Shown in pieces: positions 1 through 7,103 of a DNA stretch of 39,159 bases. Source of the stretch: Fretibacterium sp. (GTDB lineage: Bacteria > Synergistota > Synergistia > Synergistales > Aminobacteriaceae); assembly GCA_024695065.1 (NCBI GenBank), contig JAILIX010000022.1, positions 1-39,159 on the forward strand. Direction: 5' to 3'. The notes below the pieces were generated by a model that worked only from the letters and a program-made list of their open reading frames with translations, did not search any database and was not told where the DNA came from. Position 1 is the stretch's first letter; the number at the start of each line of letters is the position of its first letter. Made by a program: the position numbers and the translations under genes.

Positions 1-242
1 ACCGCGTTCACTGTCTTTTTGTAGTAGTCAGATACACGGTCTATCAATGACGTATCAGATTTTGCGAACTCCTTCCCGCTGATCTCTCCCACAGGTTCGC
101 TGTTCTTCAAAAAGTCCTTCACAGCCTGTACGGTGTGTGCCATTTCCCAATCCCCAAACCATTCCTTAAACGCCGGCGTCCTCACCTGCCTCCACTGTTT
201 CTCGGTCAGGTGCGTGTCCACTCTATTGACTATAGTCCAGTC
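1..242 (-). pseudogene. Fragment of a phage/mobile-element large polyvalent protein, 5'-truncated and running off the left edge
   Basis: Read on the minus strand, the frame is open from a TAA at 243-245 to the window edge. It contains the motif RTPAFKEWFGDWE, followed by a stretch with GKEF and DRVSDYYKK. The (R)TP-x-FK-x-WFGDWE motif is one I know from the middle of large polyvalent and head-morphogenesis proteins of phages and conjugative elements, next to ART- or barnase-like domains. Here there is no room for the usual N-terminal part: a stop lies only about 15 codons upstream of the motif, and the only nearby start (GTG at 221) has no ribosome binding site. I therefore read it as a decayed remnant rather than a complete gene. 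Its C-terminal part, and whatever toxin or nuclease domain it carried, is outside the window. Positions 243-372 hold no further gene that I can support. Confidence 0.45.
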
Positions 243-372
243 TTACAGAACCTCCGACGCCTTCGCCGCCCGGAGAGCTTCTTCAAAATACCAAAAAGTA
301 CCATTTAGGGAACCGATTCATATCTTGTTTTGAAGGGGACTGTTGTGTACTATTTAATAGGGGGGAAAGGGA

Positions 373-660
373 ATGGATGTCTCAGAGAGGATAAGAGAGC
401 GCAGGAAGGCCGATGGACTGTCTCAGATCGCGCTTGCAGAGCGTCTTGGCATGTCGTACATGACGGTGCGAAGATGGGAAGGAGGCAAGCGCACGCCGCG
501 GATGGAAGAGTTGCAGCGGCTCGCTGATGCCCTCGGGACGACCGTCCCGTACCTCATGGGGATAGACGCGCCTGAAGCGAACACCAGCCCCATCAGGGGC
601 CCGTTCGTTTTAAAAGCAGCTCCCCGCCTGAAGGCGGGGAGCTTTTCGTTGGGGTATTAA
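373..660 (+). CDS. Small XRE/Cro-CI family helix-turn-helix regulator (95 aa), odd C-terminus
   Basis: Residues 3-62 form a classic XRE helix-turn-helix (SERIRERRKADGLSQIALAERL, then the recognition helix MSYMTVRRWE and the usual LQRLADALGTTVPYLMG end). This is a sequence-specific DNA-binding protein of the phage-repressor or plasmid-control type. A strong purine-rich ribosome binding site (GGGGGGAAAGGG) precedes the ATG. After about residue 66 the family similarity stops. The last codons are read through a perfect 11-bp terminator-like hairpin (618-643), so the tail is probably not selected protein, and an S24 peptidase domain, if once present, is gone. It lies between a polyvalent-protein remnant and a duplicated sequence, which fits the edge of a mobile element. 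DNA binding is well supported; its target is unknown. Confidence 0.75.
   Translation: MDVSERIRERRKADGLSQIALAERLGMSYMTVRRWEGGKRTPRMEELQRLADALGTTVPYLMGIDAPEANTSPIRGPFVLKAAPRLKAGSFSLGY
618..646 (+). terminator. Strong hairpin with T-run, inside the end of the XRE frame
   Basis: Arms AGCTCCCCGCC (618-628) and GGCGGGGAGCT (633-643) pair perfectly over 11 bp with a TGAA loop, then TTT. It is a Rho-independent terminator by shape. GC hairpins of this kind also occur at IS200/IS605-type ends and at phage module ends. Confidence 0.7.
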
Positions 661-662
661 GG

Positions 663-690
663 GCAGATGCCTCTCAGCAGATGCCTCTCA
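663..690. repeat. 14-bp perfect tandem duplication at the end of the FGGY kinase gene
   Basis: GCAGATGCCTCTCA occurs at 663-676 and again at 677-690. The second copy contains the stop codon of the minus-strand kinase gene. It marks the junction between the mobile-element remnant and the chromosomal gene. Confidence 0.85.
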
Positions 691-2283
691 CCAGTTCAGC
701 GCTTCAATCGCCGCACGCTCCGCCGGGAGGGCATCGGTATAGCGCTTTGTGAATGTCTCAAACCCCGCCACGTCCTCCGGGGAGGGGGCCACAGCCTCAC
801 CGGTCAGCCCGCCAAAGATGCGCTTGTCCAGATACTCCTCCAGCTTGCCGTCCTTTTTGCCGTCCGCCATATACGCCGCCAGCAGCGCAATGCCCCACGC
901 GCCGCCCTCAGAGGCCGTCGCCATAACGCTCACAGGGGCATTCACCGCCGCCGCCAGAATTTTCTGCATGACCAGCGGGGTTTTGAAGAGGCCGCCGTGG
1001 CCCATCATGCGGTCCAGCTTCACGCCTTCCTTCTTCAGCAGAATATCCATGCCCAGCTTCACCGCACCCAAAGAAGTGTAGAGGTGGGCGCGCATGAAGT
1101 TCGCCAGAGTAAGTCTGCTGTCCGGCGTACGGACAAAAAGGGGCCGTCCCTCATTGACGCCCGTGATGCCCTCACCGGAGTAATAGCCGTAGGCCATGAG
1201 CCCGCCGCAGTCCGGGTCACCCGTCAATGCGTGGGTGTAGAGCTTTCCAAACAGCTCCCCCTTGTCCGCCTTTATCCCCATCAGATCGCAGAACTCACCG
1301 AAGAGCCCCACCCAGGCGTTCAGGTCCGACGTCCCATTGTTGGCGTGCGCCATGGCGCAGGGGAAGCCGGAAGGCGTTGTCACCATATCAATCTCACGAT
1401 AGAGCTTTGAAAGCTGCTTCTCCAGCACAATCATGGCAAAGGTGCTCGTCCCGGCCGAGAGGTTGCCTGTACGGGGGGCGACGGAGTTCGTGGCAGTCAT
1501 GCCGGTACCGGCATCGCCTTCGGGCGGACACAGGGGCACACCGGGCTGAAGGTTCCCGCTCTCGTCCAGCAGGGCTGCGCCCTCCGCCGTCAGAGTTCCC
1601 GCGTCCTCTCCGGCCACCAGAACCTTCGGGAAGACATCCCGCAGCTTCAGGGAGTAGCCCCGCTTCGCCACGAGCGCGTCAAACTTCTTCACCATGTCCT
1701 CGTCATAGTCCAGCTTGCCGGAGTCAATGGGGAACATCCCCGCCGCGTCGCCGATTCCAATCACTTTTCTGCCGGTCAGGCGGCAGTGCACCCAGGCCGC
1801 CAGCGTGAGGACCGAGGCCACGTCCCTGACGTGCGCTTCCTTATCCAGCATCCGCTGGTAAAAGTGTGCCACGGACCAGCGCAGCGGGATGTTGAACTGG
1901 AAAAGCTCCGTCAGTTCGTCCGCCGCCGGGCCGGTGTTGGTGTTGCGCCAGGTCTGGAAACGGGCAAGCTGCCGGCCATCCTTGTCCAGTGCGATATAGC
2001 CGTGCATCATGGCGCTGATGCCGATTACCCCAAAGGTCCGCGGCGTGACGCCGTATTTTGTCTCCACATCGCGGCGCAGTGCGGTGTAGCAGGCCCTCAT
2101 CCCCGCGTTCACCTCGTCAAGACCGTAGGTCCAGACTCCATCCACCAGAGAGTTCTCCCACTCGTGCGCGCCTGTGGCCAGCACATGGCCGTCATAATCA
2201 ATCAGGACACCCTTGAGGCGCGTTGAGCCCAACTCAATGCCCAGAGCTGTCCGTCCCTGGACGATAAGATCCTTAGCATTCAT
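688..2283 (-). CDS. FGGY-family carbohydrate kinase (xylulokinase/ribulokinase-like, 531 aa)
   Basis: This is an ATP-dependent kinase of the hexokinase/actin-fold FGGY family, which phosphorylates sugars or polyols in the cytoplasm. The N-terminal phosphate-binding strand is visible near residues 15-29 (GIELGSTRLKGVLID). A second FGGY signature region follows in the middle (PEGDAGTGMTATNS and NLSAGTSTFAMI), and the C-terminal adenosine-binding region contains MGHGGLFKTP and ATASEGGAWGIALLAA. The length of 531 aa is typical of the ribulokinase/xylulokinase side of the family. The start follows a GGGAAAGGGGG ribosome binding site. A terminator just upstream separates it from the PH-domain gene, so it is likely transcribed alone. 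No sugar transporter or isomerase is next to it, so the substrate cannot be named from context. Confidence 0.85.
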   Translation of the reverse strand: MNAKDLIVQGRTALGIELGSTRLKGVLIDYDGHVLATGAHEWENSLVDGVWTYGLDEVNAGMRACYTALRRDVETKYGVTPRTFGVIGISAMMHGYIALDKDGRQLARFQTWRNTNTGPAADELTELFQFNIPLRWSVAHFYQRMLDKEAHVRDVASVLTLAAWVHCRLTGRKVIGIGDAAGMFPIDSGKLDYDEDMVKKFDALVAKRGYSLKLRDVFPKVLVAGEDAGTLTAEGAALLDESGNLQPGVPLCPPEGDAGTGMTATNSVAPRTGNLSAGTSTFAMIVLEKQLSKLYREIDMVTTPSGFPCAMAHANNGTSDLNAWVGLFGEFCDLMGIKADKGELFGKLYTHALTGDPDCGGLMAYGYYSGEGITGVNEGRPLFVRTPDSRLTLANFMRAHLYTSLGAVKLGMDILLKKEGVKLDRMMGHGGLFKTPLVMQKILAAAVNAPVSVMATASEGGAWGIALLAAYMADGKKDGKLEEYLDKRIFGGLTGEAVAPSPEDVAGFETFTKRYTDALPAERAAIEALNW

Positions 2284-2305
2284 TCAGTGGTCCCCCTTTC
2301 CCAAG

Positions 2306-2328
2306 AAAAAAGGGAGGTCTCCCTCCCT
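2306..2328 (-). terminator. Rho-independent terminator of the PH-domain gene
   Basis: On the minus strand the arms AGGGAGG and CCTCCCT pair over 7 bp around a 4-nt loop and are followed directly by six T. It lies 22 bp after the PH-domain stop and upstream of the kinase ribosome binding site. Confidence 0.75.
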
Positions 2329-2349
2329 GAATTTCAACACAAAAAACTC

Positions 2350-2868
2350 TCAGTCGTTCTGGGGCTGCTCCTCCCCTGCCGCAGCAGCTGCCTCTGTCTT
2401 CTGCCTGGCCTGGGTGATTGCGCGGGAGCGCGCCTGAATATCGTCACGGATGGCATAAGGCGAGGGCATATTTTTGATCTGCACCTCATAGGCCTCCGTG
2501 CCGGAGGACGCAATGGAGATATCCCCGATGTTGAGGATGCGCTGCACAAGGGTCTGGTCCACCAGCACCGTGCGGATACTCGTGAGACCAATCTCCGTGG
2601 ACTTGCGCTTCAGGATGCCGTTCTCATAGGCAACTTCATCCTCGCGTACAATGAGGACAGAGCTGATGCGCTTCACAGCCATGCACAGGAAGATGACAAC
2701 CATCGCCGCCACCGCCACTGCCCAAAGGATTCCCTTCACCTTGCCTCCCAGAGGCGCCCAGATGGTGAGAGCAAGCGCAACCGCACAGATAAGAATCATC
2801 AGGCCAATGTGCCTGTAAAAGCTTCTCCATGCCGGCTTGTAGCAGATTTCCTTTTTAACTTCTTCCAT
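2350..2868 (-). CDS. Membrane protein with bacterial PH (bPH2/DUF304-like) domain, 172 aa
   Basis: Two hydrophobic segments, at about residues 20-40 and 43-65, are followed by a soluble domain. That domain includes VKRISSVLIVREDEVAYENGI and an RTVLVDQTLVQRILNIGDI stretch, which matches the strand pattern of bPH2 (YdbT/YdbS-like) domains, then a Gln/Ala-rich tail. Such proteins are small inner-membrane proteins of unknown role, thought to act in membrane or envelope homeostasis. I chose the ATG at 2868 because AGAGGAAG lies 8 bp upstream. A longer frame to 2907 exists but has no ribosome binding site. The gene is divergent from the ABC permease at 3026 and ends in its own terminator. Confidence 0.7.
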   Translation of the reverse strand: MEEVKKEICYKPAWRSFYRHIGLMILICAVALALTIWAPLGGKVKGILWAVAVAAMVVIFLCMAVKRISSVLIVREDEVAYENGILKRKSTEIGLTSIRTVLVDQTLVQRILNIGDISIASSGTEAYEVQIKNMPSPYAIRDDIQARSRAITQARQKTEAAAAAGEEQPQND

Positions 2869-3025
2869 CCCGATAACTTCCTCTCTAAGAATTTTGAGGC
2901 TCAACATGCTTATTCATTATAGCAAAAGGCAGCGAAAACGGGGGAGTCAAAATCGTATCTTTTCTTCTTATTTTTTCCATCCTTCTCTGCTATGCTTCTT
3001 TAAGCAAGAGAAGGGGGGTATCTTC

Positions 3026-4249
3026 TTGTTCGAAATCATTAAAACGGCTCTTCGCTCCCTGCTGGGCAACCGGACCCGTTCCATCCTCACCATGCTGGGA
3101 ATCATTATCGGCGTTGGGGCTGTTATCACCATGGTCGCCATCGGCCGCGGCGCGGCGGAACAGGTGGAGGGCTTCGTGGCCGGCTTTGGGGCAAACCTTA
3201 TCCTTGTTTTCCCTGCCCCGCCGAACACGACAGGGGCACGCGGAGCGGCGGGCAGCGGCGCTACCCTGACGCTGGAGGACGCCAACGCCATTGCTTCGGA
3301 GAGTTTCTCCATCGCCCGGGTGGCCCCTGAGGCCAACAGCAGCGCTCAGGTCATCTACGGCAACAGCAACTGGAACACCAGCATCACAGGCAGCACCCCG
3401 GACATCCTGCCGGTGCGAAACCTTGAGGTTGCGCAGGGAAGCTGTTTTTCGGACGCGGACGTGCGGACCGCGGCGAAGGTGTGCGTGCTGGGGCCGACCG
3501 TGGCAACAGAGCTCTTTGGCTACGCGGATCCCATTGACGCCACCCTCCGCATCCGCAACATCCCCTTCCGCGTGCTGGGCGTGCTGAAGCCCAAGGGAGC
3601 CAATTCCTTCGGACAGGACCAGGATGATTTCATCCTCGTCCCCATCACAACGGCGCAGCGGCGGCTGGTACGCTTTGGGACCCGCGTGGACTCCGTGCGC
3701 CGCATCAACGTCCAGGCCCGAAACCGGGACTCTCTGAGCGCCGCTCAGGACGAGGTCCGGGCCATCCTTCGCCAGCGTCATCGCCTGACCGATGGGATGG
3801 CGGACGACTTCAACATCCGGGACCTGGCTGAGGCGCTGGAGAACGCCGCCAGTTCCGCAGAGGTCATGAGCATCCTGCTTGGGGCCGTGGCTTCCATTTC
3901 CCTGCTGGTGGGAGGCATCGGAATCATGAACATTATGCTCGTCTCCGTCAGCGAACGCACACGGGAAATCGGCATCCGCATGGCAGTGGGGGCCCGGCCC
4001 TCCAACGTACGTGTACAGTTTTTAACCGAGGCCGTTGTGCTGTCGCTGCTGGGCGGGGCCATCGGGATTATGGGGGGTGTCGGTGTCTCAAAGGCCATCA
4101 CGAAGTTCCTCTCATGGCCCACCACCATCTCCACCCAGTCCATCCTCATTGCCGTTGGATTCTCCGCGGGAGTCGGCGTTTTCTTCGGATTCTGGCCAGC
4201 CTGGAAGGCGTCAAACCTTGATCCCATCGACGCACTGCGGACAGAGTAA
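3026..4249 (+). CDS. MacB/FtsX-family ABC transporter permease (407 aa), no ATPase next to it
   Basis: The layout is that of MacB-type permeases. One N-terminal membrane segment (SILTMLGIIIGVGAVITMVA) is followed by a large extracytoplasmic MacB_PCD domain of about 230 residues. Three membrane helices come near the C-terminus, including MSILLGAVASISLLVGGIGI with the typical EIGIRMAVGARPSNV cytoplasmic loop. Such proteins work as mechanotransmitters with a LolD/MacB-like ATPase, exporting peptides, lipoproteins or toxins. I place the start at TTG 3026, in frame and 6-7 bp after AGGGGGGT; longer upstream frames lack a ribosome binding site. No ATP-binding subunit or membrane-fusion protein is adjacent on either side, so the partner must be encoded elsewhere or be missing. 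A terminator follows at 4309. Confidence 0.85.
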   Translation: MFEIIKTALRSLLGNRTRSILTMLGIIIGVGAVITMVAIGRGAAEQVEGFVAGFGANLILVFPAPPNTTGARGAAGSGATLTLEDANAIASESFSIARVAPEANSSAQVIYGNSNWNTSITGSTPDILPVRNLEVAQGSCFSDADVRTAAKVCVLGPTVATELFGYADPIDATLRIRNIPFRVLGVLKPKGANSFGQDQDDFILVPITTAQRRLVRFGTRVDSVRRINVQARNRDSLSAAQDEVRAILRQRHRLTDGMADDFNIRDLAEALENAASSAEVMSILLGAVASISLLVGGIGIMNIMLVSVSERTREIGIRMAVGARPSNVRVQFLTEAVVLSLLGGAIGIMGGVGVSKAITKFLSWPTTISTQSILIAVGFSAGVGVFFGFWPAWKASNLDPIDALRTE

Positions 4250-4308
4250 CCCTCATGACCGGAGACAGATGGAAGAGGCATCCGTCCGCCAGACGGACTC
4301 TCAGCTGC

Positions 4309-4342
4309 AAAGCGCCACGGCCCTGAGAGCCGGGGCGCTTTT
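4309..4342 (+). terminator. Terminator after the MacB-like permease
   Basis: AAAGCGCC (4309-4316) pairs with GGCGCTTT (4334-4341), with an inner CGGC/GCCG stem, and ends in a T-run. It separates the permease from the arsR-type gene. Confidence 0.75.
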
Positions 4343-4419
4343 GTGAGTTTGGAAGAACAGCGGGAACACTGTAAAATATTTTCATATTTATATCTGGTCC
4401 GGGAGGACGTGAGAGAACA

Positions 4420-4797
4420 ATGACACACTGCAATCTGCCACACGAACACAACCAGAACATTCAGGCCGTCCTGGCAAAAATGCCGGACTCTGAAAAGTTT
4501 TCCGACGCGGCCGCTCTCTTCCAGCAGCTTGGCGACGGCACGAGGCTGAAAATCCTGTGGCTGCTGTGCCACAGCCGGGAGTGCGTCTCCAATATCGCCG
4601 CAGCCGTCGGGATGAGCAAGGCCGCAGTGTCCCATCATCTCCAGCTTCTCAAGCGGAGCGGCCTTGTCACAGGGGAACGTGTGGGTCAGGAAATCCATTA
4701 TTCTCTGACAGAGAACCGGGAGGCTGCCCTCCTCCACCGGACGATTGACGCCTTGTTCGATTTGTCCTGCCCAACCCCACAGCCCCTTGACTCATGA
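4420..4797 (+). CDS. ArsR/SmtB-family metal-sensing repressor (125 aa)
   Basis: A winged-helix ArsR/SmtB domain covers residues 26-97. LFQQLGDGTRLKILWLL is the first helix region, MSKAAVSHHLQLLKRSGLV is the recognition helix, and VGQEIHYSL is the wing. These repressors leave DNA when they bind Zn, Cd, Pb, As or similar ions. Possible ligands seen are Cys4, His8 and His10 in the N-terminal arm and Cys50 and Cys55 in the region matching the ELCVCD helix of CadC. The alpha-5 site of SmtB is largely absent. This suggests a CadC-like soft-metal site, which is inference. The gene lies directly upstream of a metal-transporting ATPase module. The -35 box of that module sits inside its last codons, so it very likely represses it. 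Confidence 0.88.
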   Translation: MTHCNLPHEHNQNIQAVLAKMPDSEKFSDAAALFQQLGDGTRLKILWLLCHSRECVSNIAAAVGMSKAAVSHHLQLLKRSGLVTGERVGQEIHYSLTENREAALLHRTIDALFDLSCPTPQPLDS

Positions 4798-4814
4798 GGA
4801 AGCCGGCGTATAAT
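4787..4814 (+). promoter_or_regulatory. Sigma-70-type promoter of the HMA/P-type ATPase genes
   Basis: TTGACT (4787-4792) and a perfect TATAAT (4809-4814) are separated by 16 bp. The -35 box overlaps the last codons of the ArsR gene and its stop codon lies in the spacer. Transcription would start near 4821, inside the inverted repeat that follows. Confidence 0.75.
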
Positions 4815-4821
4815 CTAATAA

Positions 4822-4845
4822 TCAAATGATTGTTTTATCATTTGA
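4822..4845 (+). promoter_or_regulatory. Perfect inverted-repeat operator, ArsR/CadC type
   Basis: The arms TCAAATGAT (4822-4830) and ATCATTTGA (4837-4845) are perfect reverse complements with a 6-bp spacer. ArsR/SmtB operators such as that of cadC have the same TCAAAT...ATTTGA form. The site covers the predicted transcription start, where a bound repressor would block polymerase. Confidence 0.75.
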
Positions 4846-4875
4846 AAAAATCAAAGACCAGGGAGAGTTCCGGCA

Positions 4876-5094
4876 ATGAAAAAGACCTACAAAATTGATG
4901 TGGACTGTGCCAACTGCGCGAACAAGATGGAAGAGGCCGCCCGAAAGACGCCCGGCGTCCGGGACGCGGCGGTGAACTTCATGACGCTGAAGATGACCGT
5001 GGAGTTCGAGGACGGCCAGGACCCGGCGGCCGTTATGCAGGCTGTGCTCGGGAACTGCAAAAAGGTTGAGGATGACTGCGAGATATTTCTTTAG
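4876..5094 (+). CDS. Free-standing heavy-metal-associated (HMA) protein, CopZ-like (72 aa)
   Basis: This is a single ferredoxin-like HMA domain with the metal-binding pair Cys11 and Cys14 in VDCANCANKMEE. The rest shows the usual beta-alpha-beta pattern (GVRDAAVNFMTLKMTVEF). Such proteins carry soft metal ions in the cytoplasm and hand them to a P1B-ATPase. The usual GMTC motif is VDCANC here; P1B-2 (Zn/Cd/Pb) ATPases often have a similar DCxxC form. The gene is 15 bp upstream of an ATPase that lacks its own N-terminal HMA domain, so it most likely supplies that domain in trans. An acidic pair (EDD) lies near its C-terminus. It is expressed from the promoter and operator at 4787-4845. Confidence 0.88.
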   Translation: MKKTYKIDVDCANCANKMEEAARKTPGVRDAAVNFMTLKMTVEFEDGQDPAAVMQAVLGNCKKVEDDCEIFL

Positions 5095-5109
5095 GCTGAG
5101 CTCTGAATC

Positions 5110-7029
5110 ATGAATAAAAAACAGAGGCGGATGCTGGTCCGCATTGTTCTGGCGGCGTCGCTGCTGGTGCTGCTGTTTTTTCTGCCTGTCACGGGCCCGC
5201 TGCGGTTTGCTCTGTACCTTGTTCCCTATCTGACGGTGGGGTACGACATTCTGATCAGGGCCGCGAAGGGCATCCGCAACCGGCAGATGTTCGACGAGAA
5301 CTTTTTAATGGCGGTGGCTACCCTCGGCGCTCTGGCTCTGGCGGTTTGCGACGAGCTGACCGGGCGGGAGGGCGATTACCTTGAGGCCATCGCCGTCATG
5401 CTGTTCTATCAGGTGGGCGAGCTGTTCCAGAGCTGCGCGGTGGGCCGGAGCCGCCGGAACATCAGCGCACTGATGGACATCCGGCCGGACACCGCCAATC
5501 TGGAGCAGGATGGGAATCTGGTGTCTGTGGATCCGGCCGGGGTCCCCGCGGGAAGCATTATCGTGGTGCGGCCGGGGGAAAAGATTCCTATCGACAGCGT
5601 GATTATTGAAGGAAGTTCCAGCCTTGACACCAGCGCCCTTACCGGTGAAAGCGCGCCCCGGGGCGCCGGTGTGGGAGATGAGGCGGTCAGCGGCTGCGTG
5701 AACCTGACCCATGTGCTGAGGATGCGGACCATCCGCGAGTTTGGAGAGTCCACCGTCTCAAAAATTCTGGATCTGGTGGAGAACGCCAGTTCCCAAAAGT
5801 CACGGTCCGAAAACTTCATCTCCCGTTTCGCGCGGGTCTACACGCCTGTCGTCTGCTGCAGCGCGCTGGCTCTGGCGATTCTGCCTCCGCTGATCCGTCC
5901 GTTGTTCATGGGACTTTCCCCCAATTGGGGCGATTGGCTCTACCGGGCGCTGACCTTTCTGGTCATAAGCTGTCCCTGCGCGCTGGTGATCAGCATTCCT
6001 CTGACGTTCTTCGCGGGGATCGGCGGGGCCAGCCGCGAGGGAGTGCTGGTGAAGGGCTCAAATTTCCTTGAGATGCTGTCAGAGGCGGACTGCGTGGCCT
6101 TCGACAAGACGGGAACACTGACTCAGGGGGTCTTTGAGGTAGTGGCTGTCCACCCGGAGAAAAATCCGCTGCGCGGGCCCGGCGTGCCTGACGAAACCGC
6201 TCTGCTCCATCTGGCAGCCCACGTGGAGCGTTACTCCACGCACCCCATCGCCAACTCGCTGCGGAAGGCCTATCCCAATGAGGCAGACGGCTGTATCGTG
6301 GAGGACGTGGAGGAACTGGCGGGGCTCGGCGTCCGCGCCAGGGTAAACGGCAGACTCATCTGTGTGGGGAACTCCGCTTTTATGGACTCCGCAGGGGCCG
6401 CATGGCATCCCTGCACCAGGGCAGGAACGATTATTCATATTGCCATCGACGGAGAGTATGCGGGGCACATTGTGATCTCCGACGTGATGAAGCCCCATGC
6501 GAAGGAGGCCATCGCCGCTCTGAAAAAAGCGGGAGTGAAACGCGCCGTAATGCTGACGGGCGACTCCGCCGCTGCAGCGGCGCAGGCCGCGGAAGAACTG
6601 GGTCTTGAAGAATTCTGCGCCGAACTTCTGCCCGCGGACAAAGTCGCCAAAGTGGAAGAGCTTCTGAAGGAGAACGCAGGCAGGGGCGGCCGGGTGGCGT
6701 TTGTGGGCGACGGCATCAACGACGCCCCCGTTCTCTCCCGTGCCGATGTGGGCATCGCGATGGGGGCAATGGGCTCCGACGCCGCTGTCGAGGCCGCCGA
6801 CGTGGTCCTGATGGACGATGACCCCCTCAAAATCGCGAAGGCGATCCGGATTTCCCGCCGGTGTCTGGGCATCGTCCGCCAGAACATCATCTTCTCCATC
6901 GGGGTGAAGCTGGCCTGTCTGGCGCTGGGAGCGCTGGGCATTGCAAATATGTGGCTGGCAGTCTTCGCGGACGTGGGCGTTATGATCCTCGCTGTCCTCA
7001 ACGCTGTCCGCGCGCTGTTCACAATTTAA
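5110..7029 (+). CDS. Heavy-metal P1B-type ATPase, Zn/Cd/Pb class (639 aa), without HMA domain
   Basis: This is an inner-membrane pump that exports soft metal ions from the cytoplasm using ATP. The family motifs are all present: actuator TGES (in LTGESAPRG), the transmembrane metal site Cys288-Pro-Cys290 (SCPCALVISIP), the phosphorylated Asp332 in DKTGTLT, the P1B His-Pro pair in STHPIANSL, and the hinge GDGINDAP at about 533-540. The context and sequence favour the ZntA/CadA (P1B-2) class over copper pumps. The protein begins almost at the first membrane helix; the HMA domain found at the N-terminus of most relatives is encoded by the preceding small gene. The order arsR, HMA, ATPase forms one detoxification unit. 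Confidence 0.93.
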   Translation: MNKKQRRMLVRIVLAASLLVLLFFLPVTGPLRFALYLVPYLTVGYDILIRAAKGIRNRQMFDENFLMAVATLGALALAVCDELTGREGDYLEAIAVMLFYQVGELFQSCAVGRSRRNISALMDIRPDTANLEQDGNLVSVDPAGVPAGSIIVVRPGEKIPIDSVIIEGSSSLDTSALTGESAPRGAGVGDEAVSGCVNLTHVLRMRTIREFGESTVSKILDLVENASSQKSRSENFISRFARVYTPVVCCSALALAILPPLIRPLFMGLSPNWGDWLYRALTFLVISCPCALVISIPLTFFAGIGGASREGVLVKGSNFLEMLSEADCVAFDKTGTLTQGVFEVVAVHPEKNPLRGPGVPDETALLHLAAHVERYSTHPIANSLRKAYPNEADGCIVEDVEELAGLGVRARVNGRLICVGNSAFMDSAGAAWHPCTRAGTIIHIAIDGEYAGHIVISDVMKPHAKEAIAALKKAGVKRAVMLTGDSAAAAAQAAEELGLEEFCAELLPADKVAKVEELLKENAGRGGRVAFVGDGINDAPVLSRADVGIAMGAMGSDAAVEAADVVLMDDDPLKIAKAIRISRRCLGIVRQNIIFSIGVKLACLALGALGIANMWLAVFADVGVMILAVLNAVRALFTI

Positions 7030-7059
7030 ACGGCTTTCCCCGCAAGGCCCTCCTGAAAA

Positions 7060-7091
7060 GAACAGAGCCCCCCCAAAAGGGGGCTCTGTTC
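7060..7091. terminator. Bidirectional terminator between the metal ATPase and proS
   Basis: GAACAGAGCCCCC (7060-7072) pairs perfectly with GGGGGCTCTGTTC (7079-7091) over 13 bp. It lies between two convergent genes. The minus-strand exit reads TTTTC, so it can serve both. Confidence 0.85.
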
Positions 7092-7103
7092 CTGAATCAG
7101 TGA

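Noticed and set aside
373-660. XRE gene as the antitoxin of a toxin-antitoxin pair
   Set aside because: No small toxin-like frame with a ribosome binding site lies beside it. The neighbour on the left is a polyvalent-protein fragment and on the right a sugar kinase.
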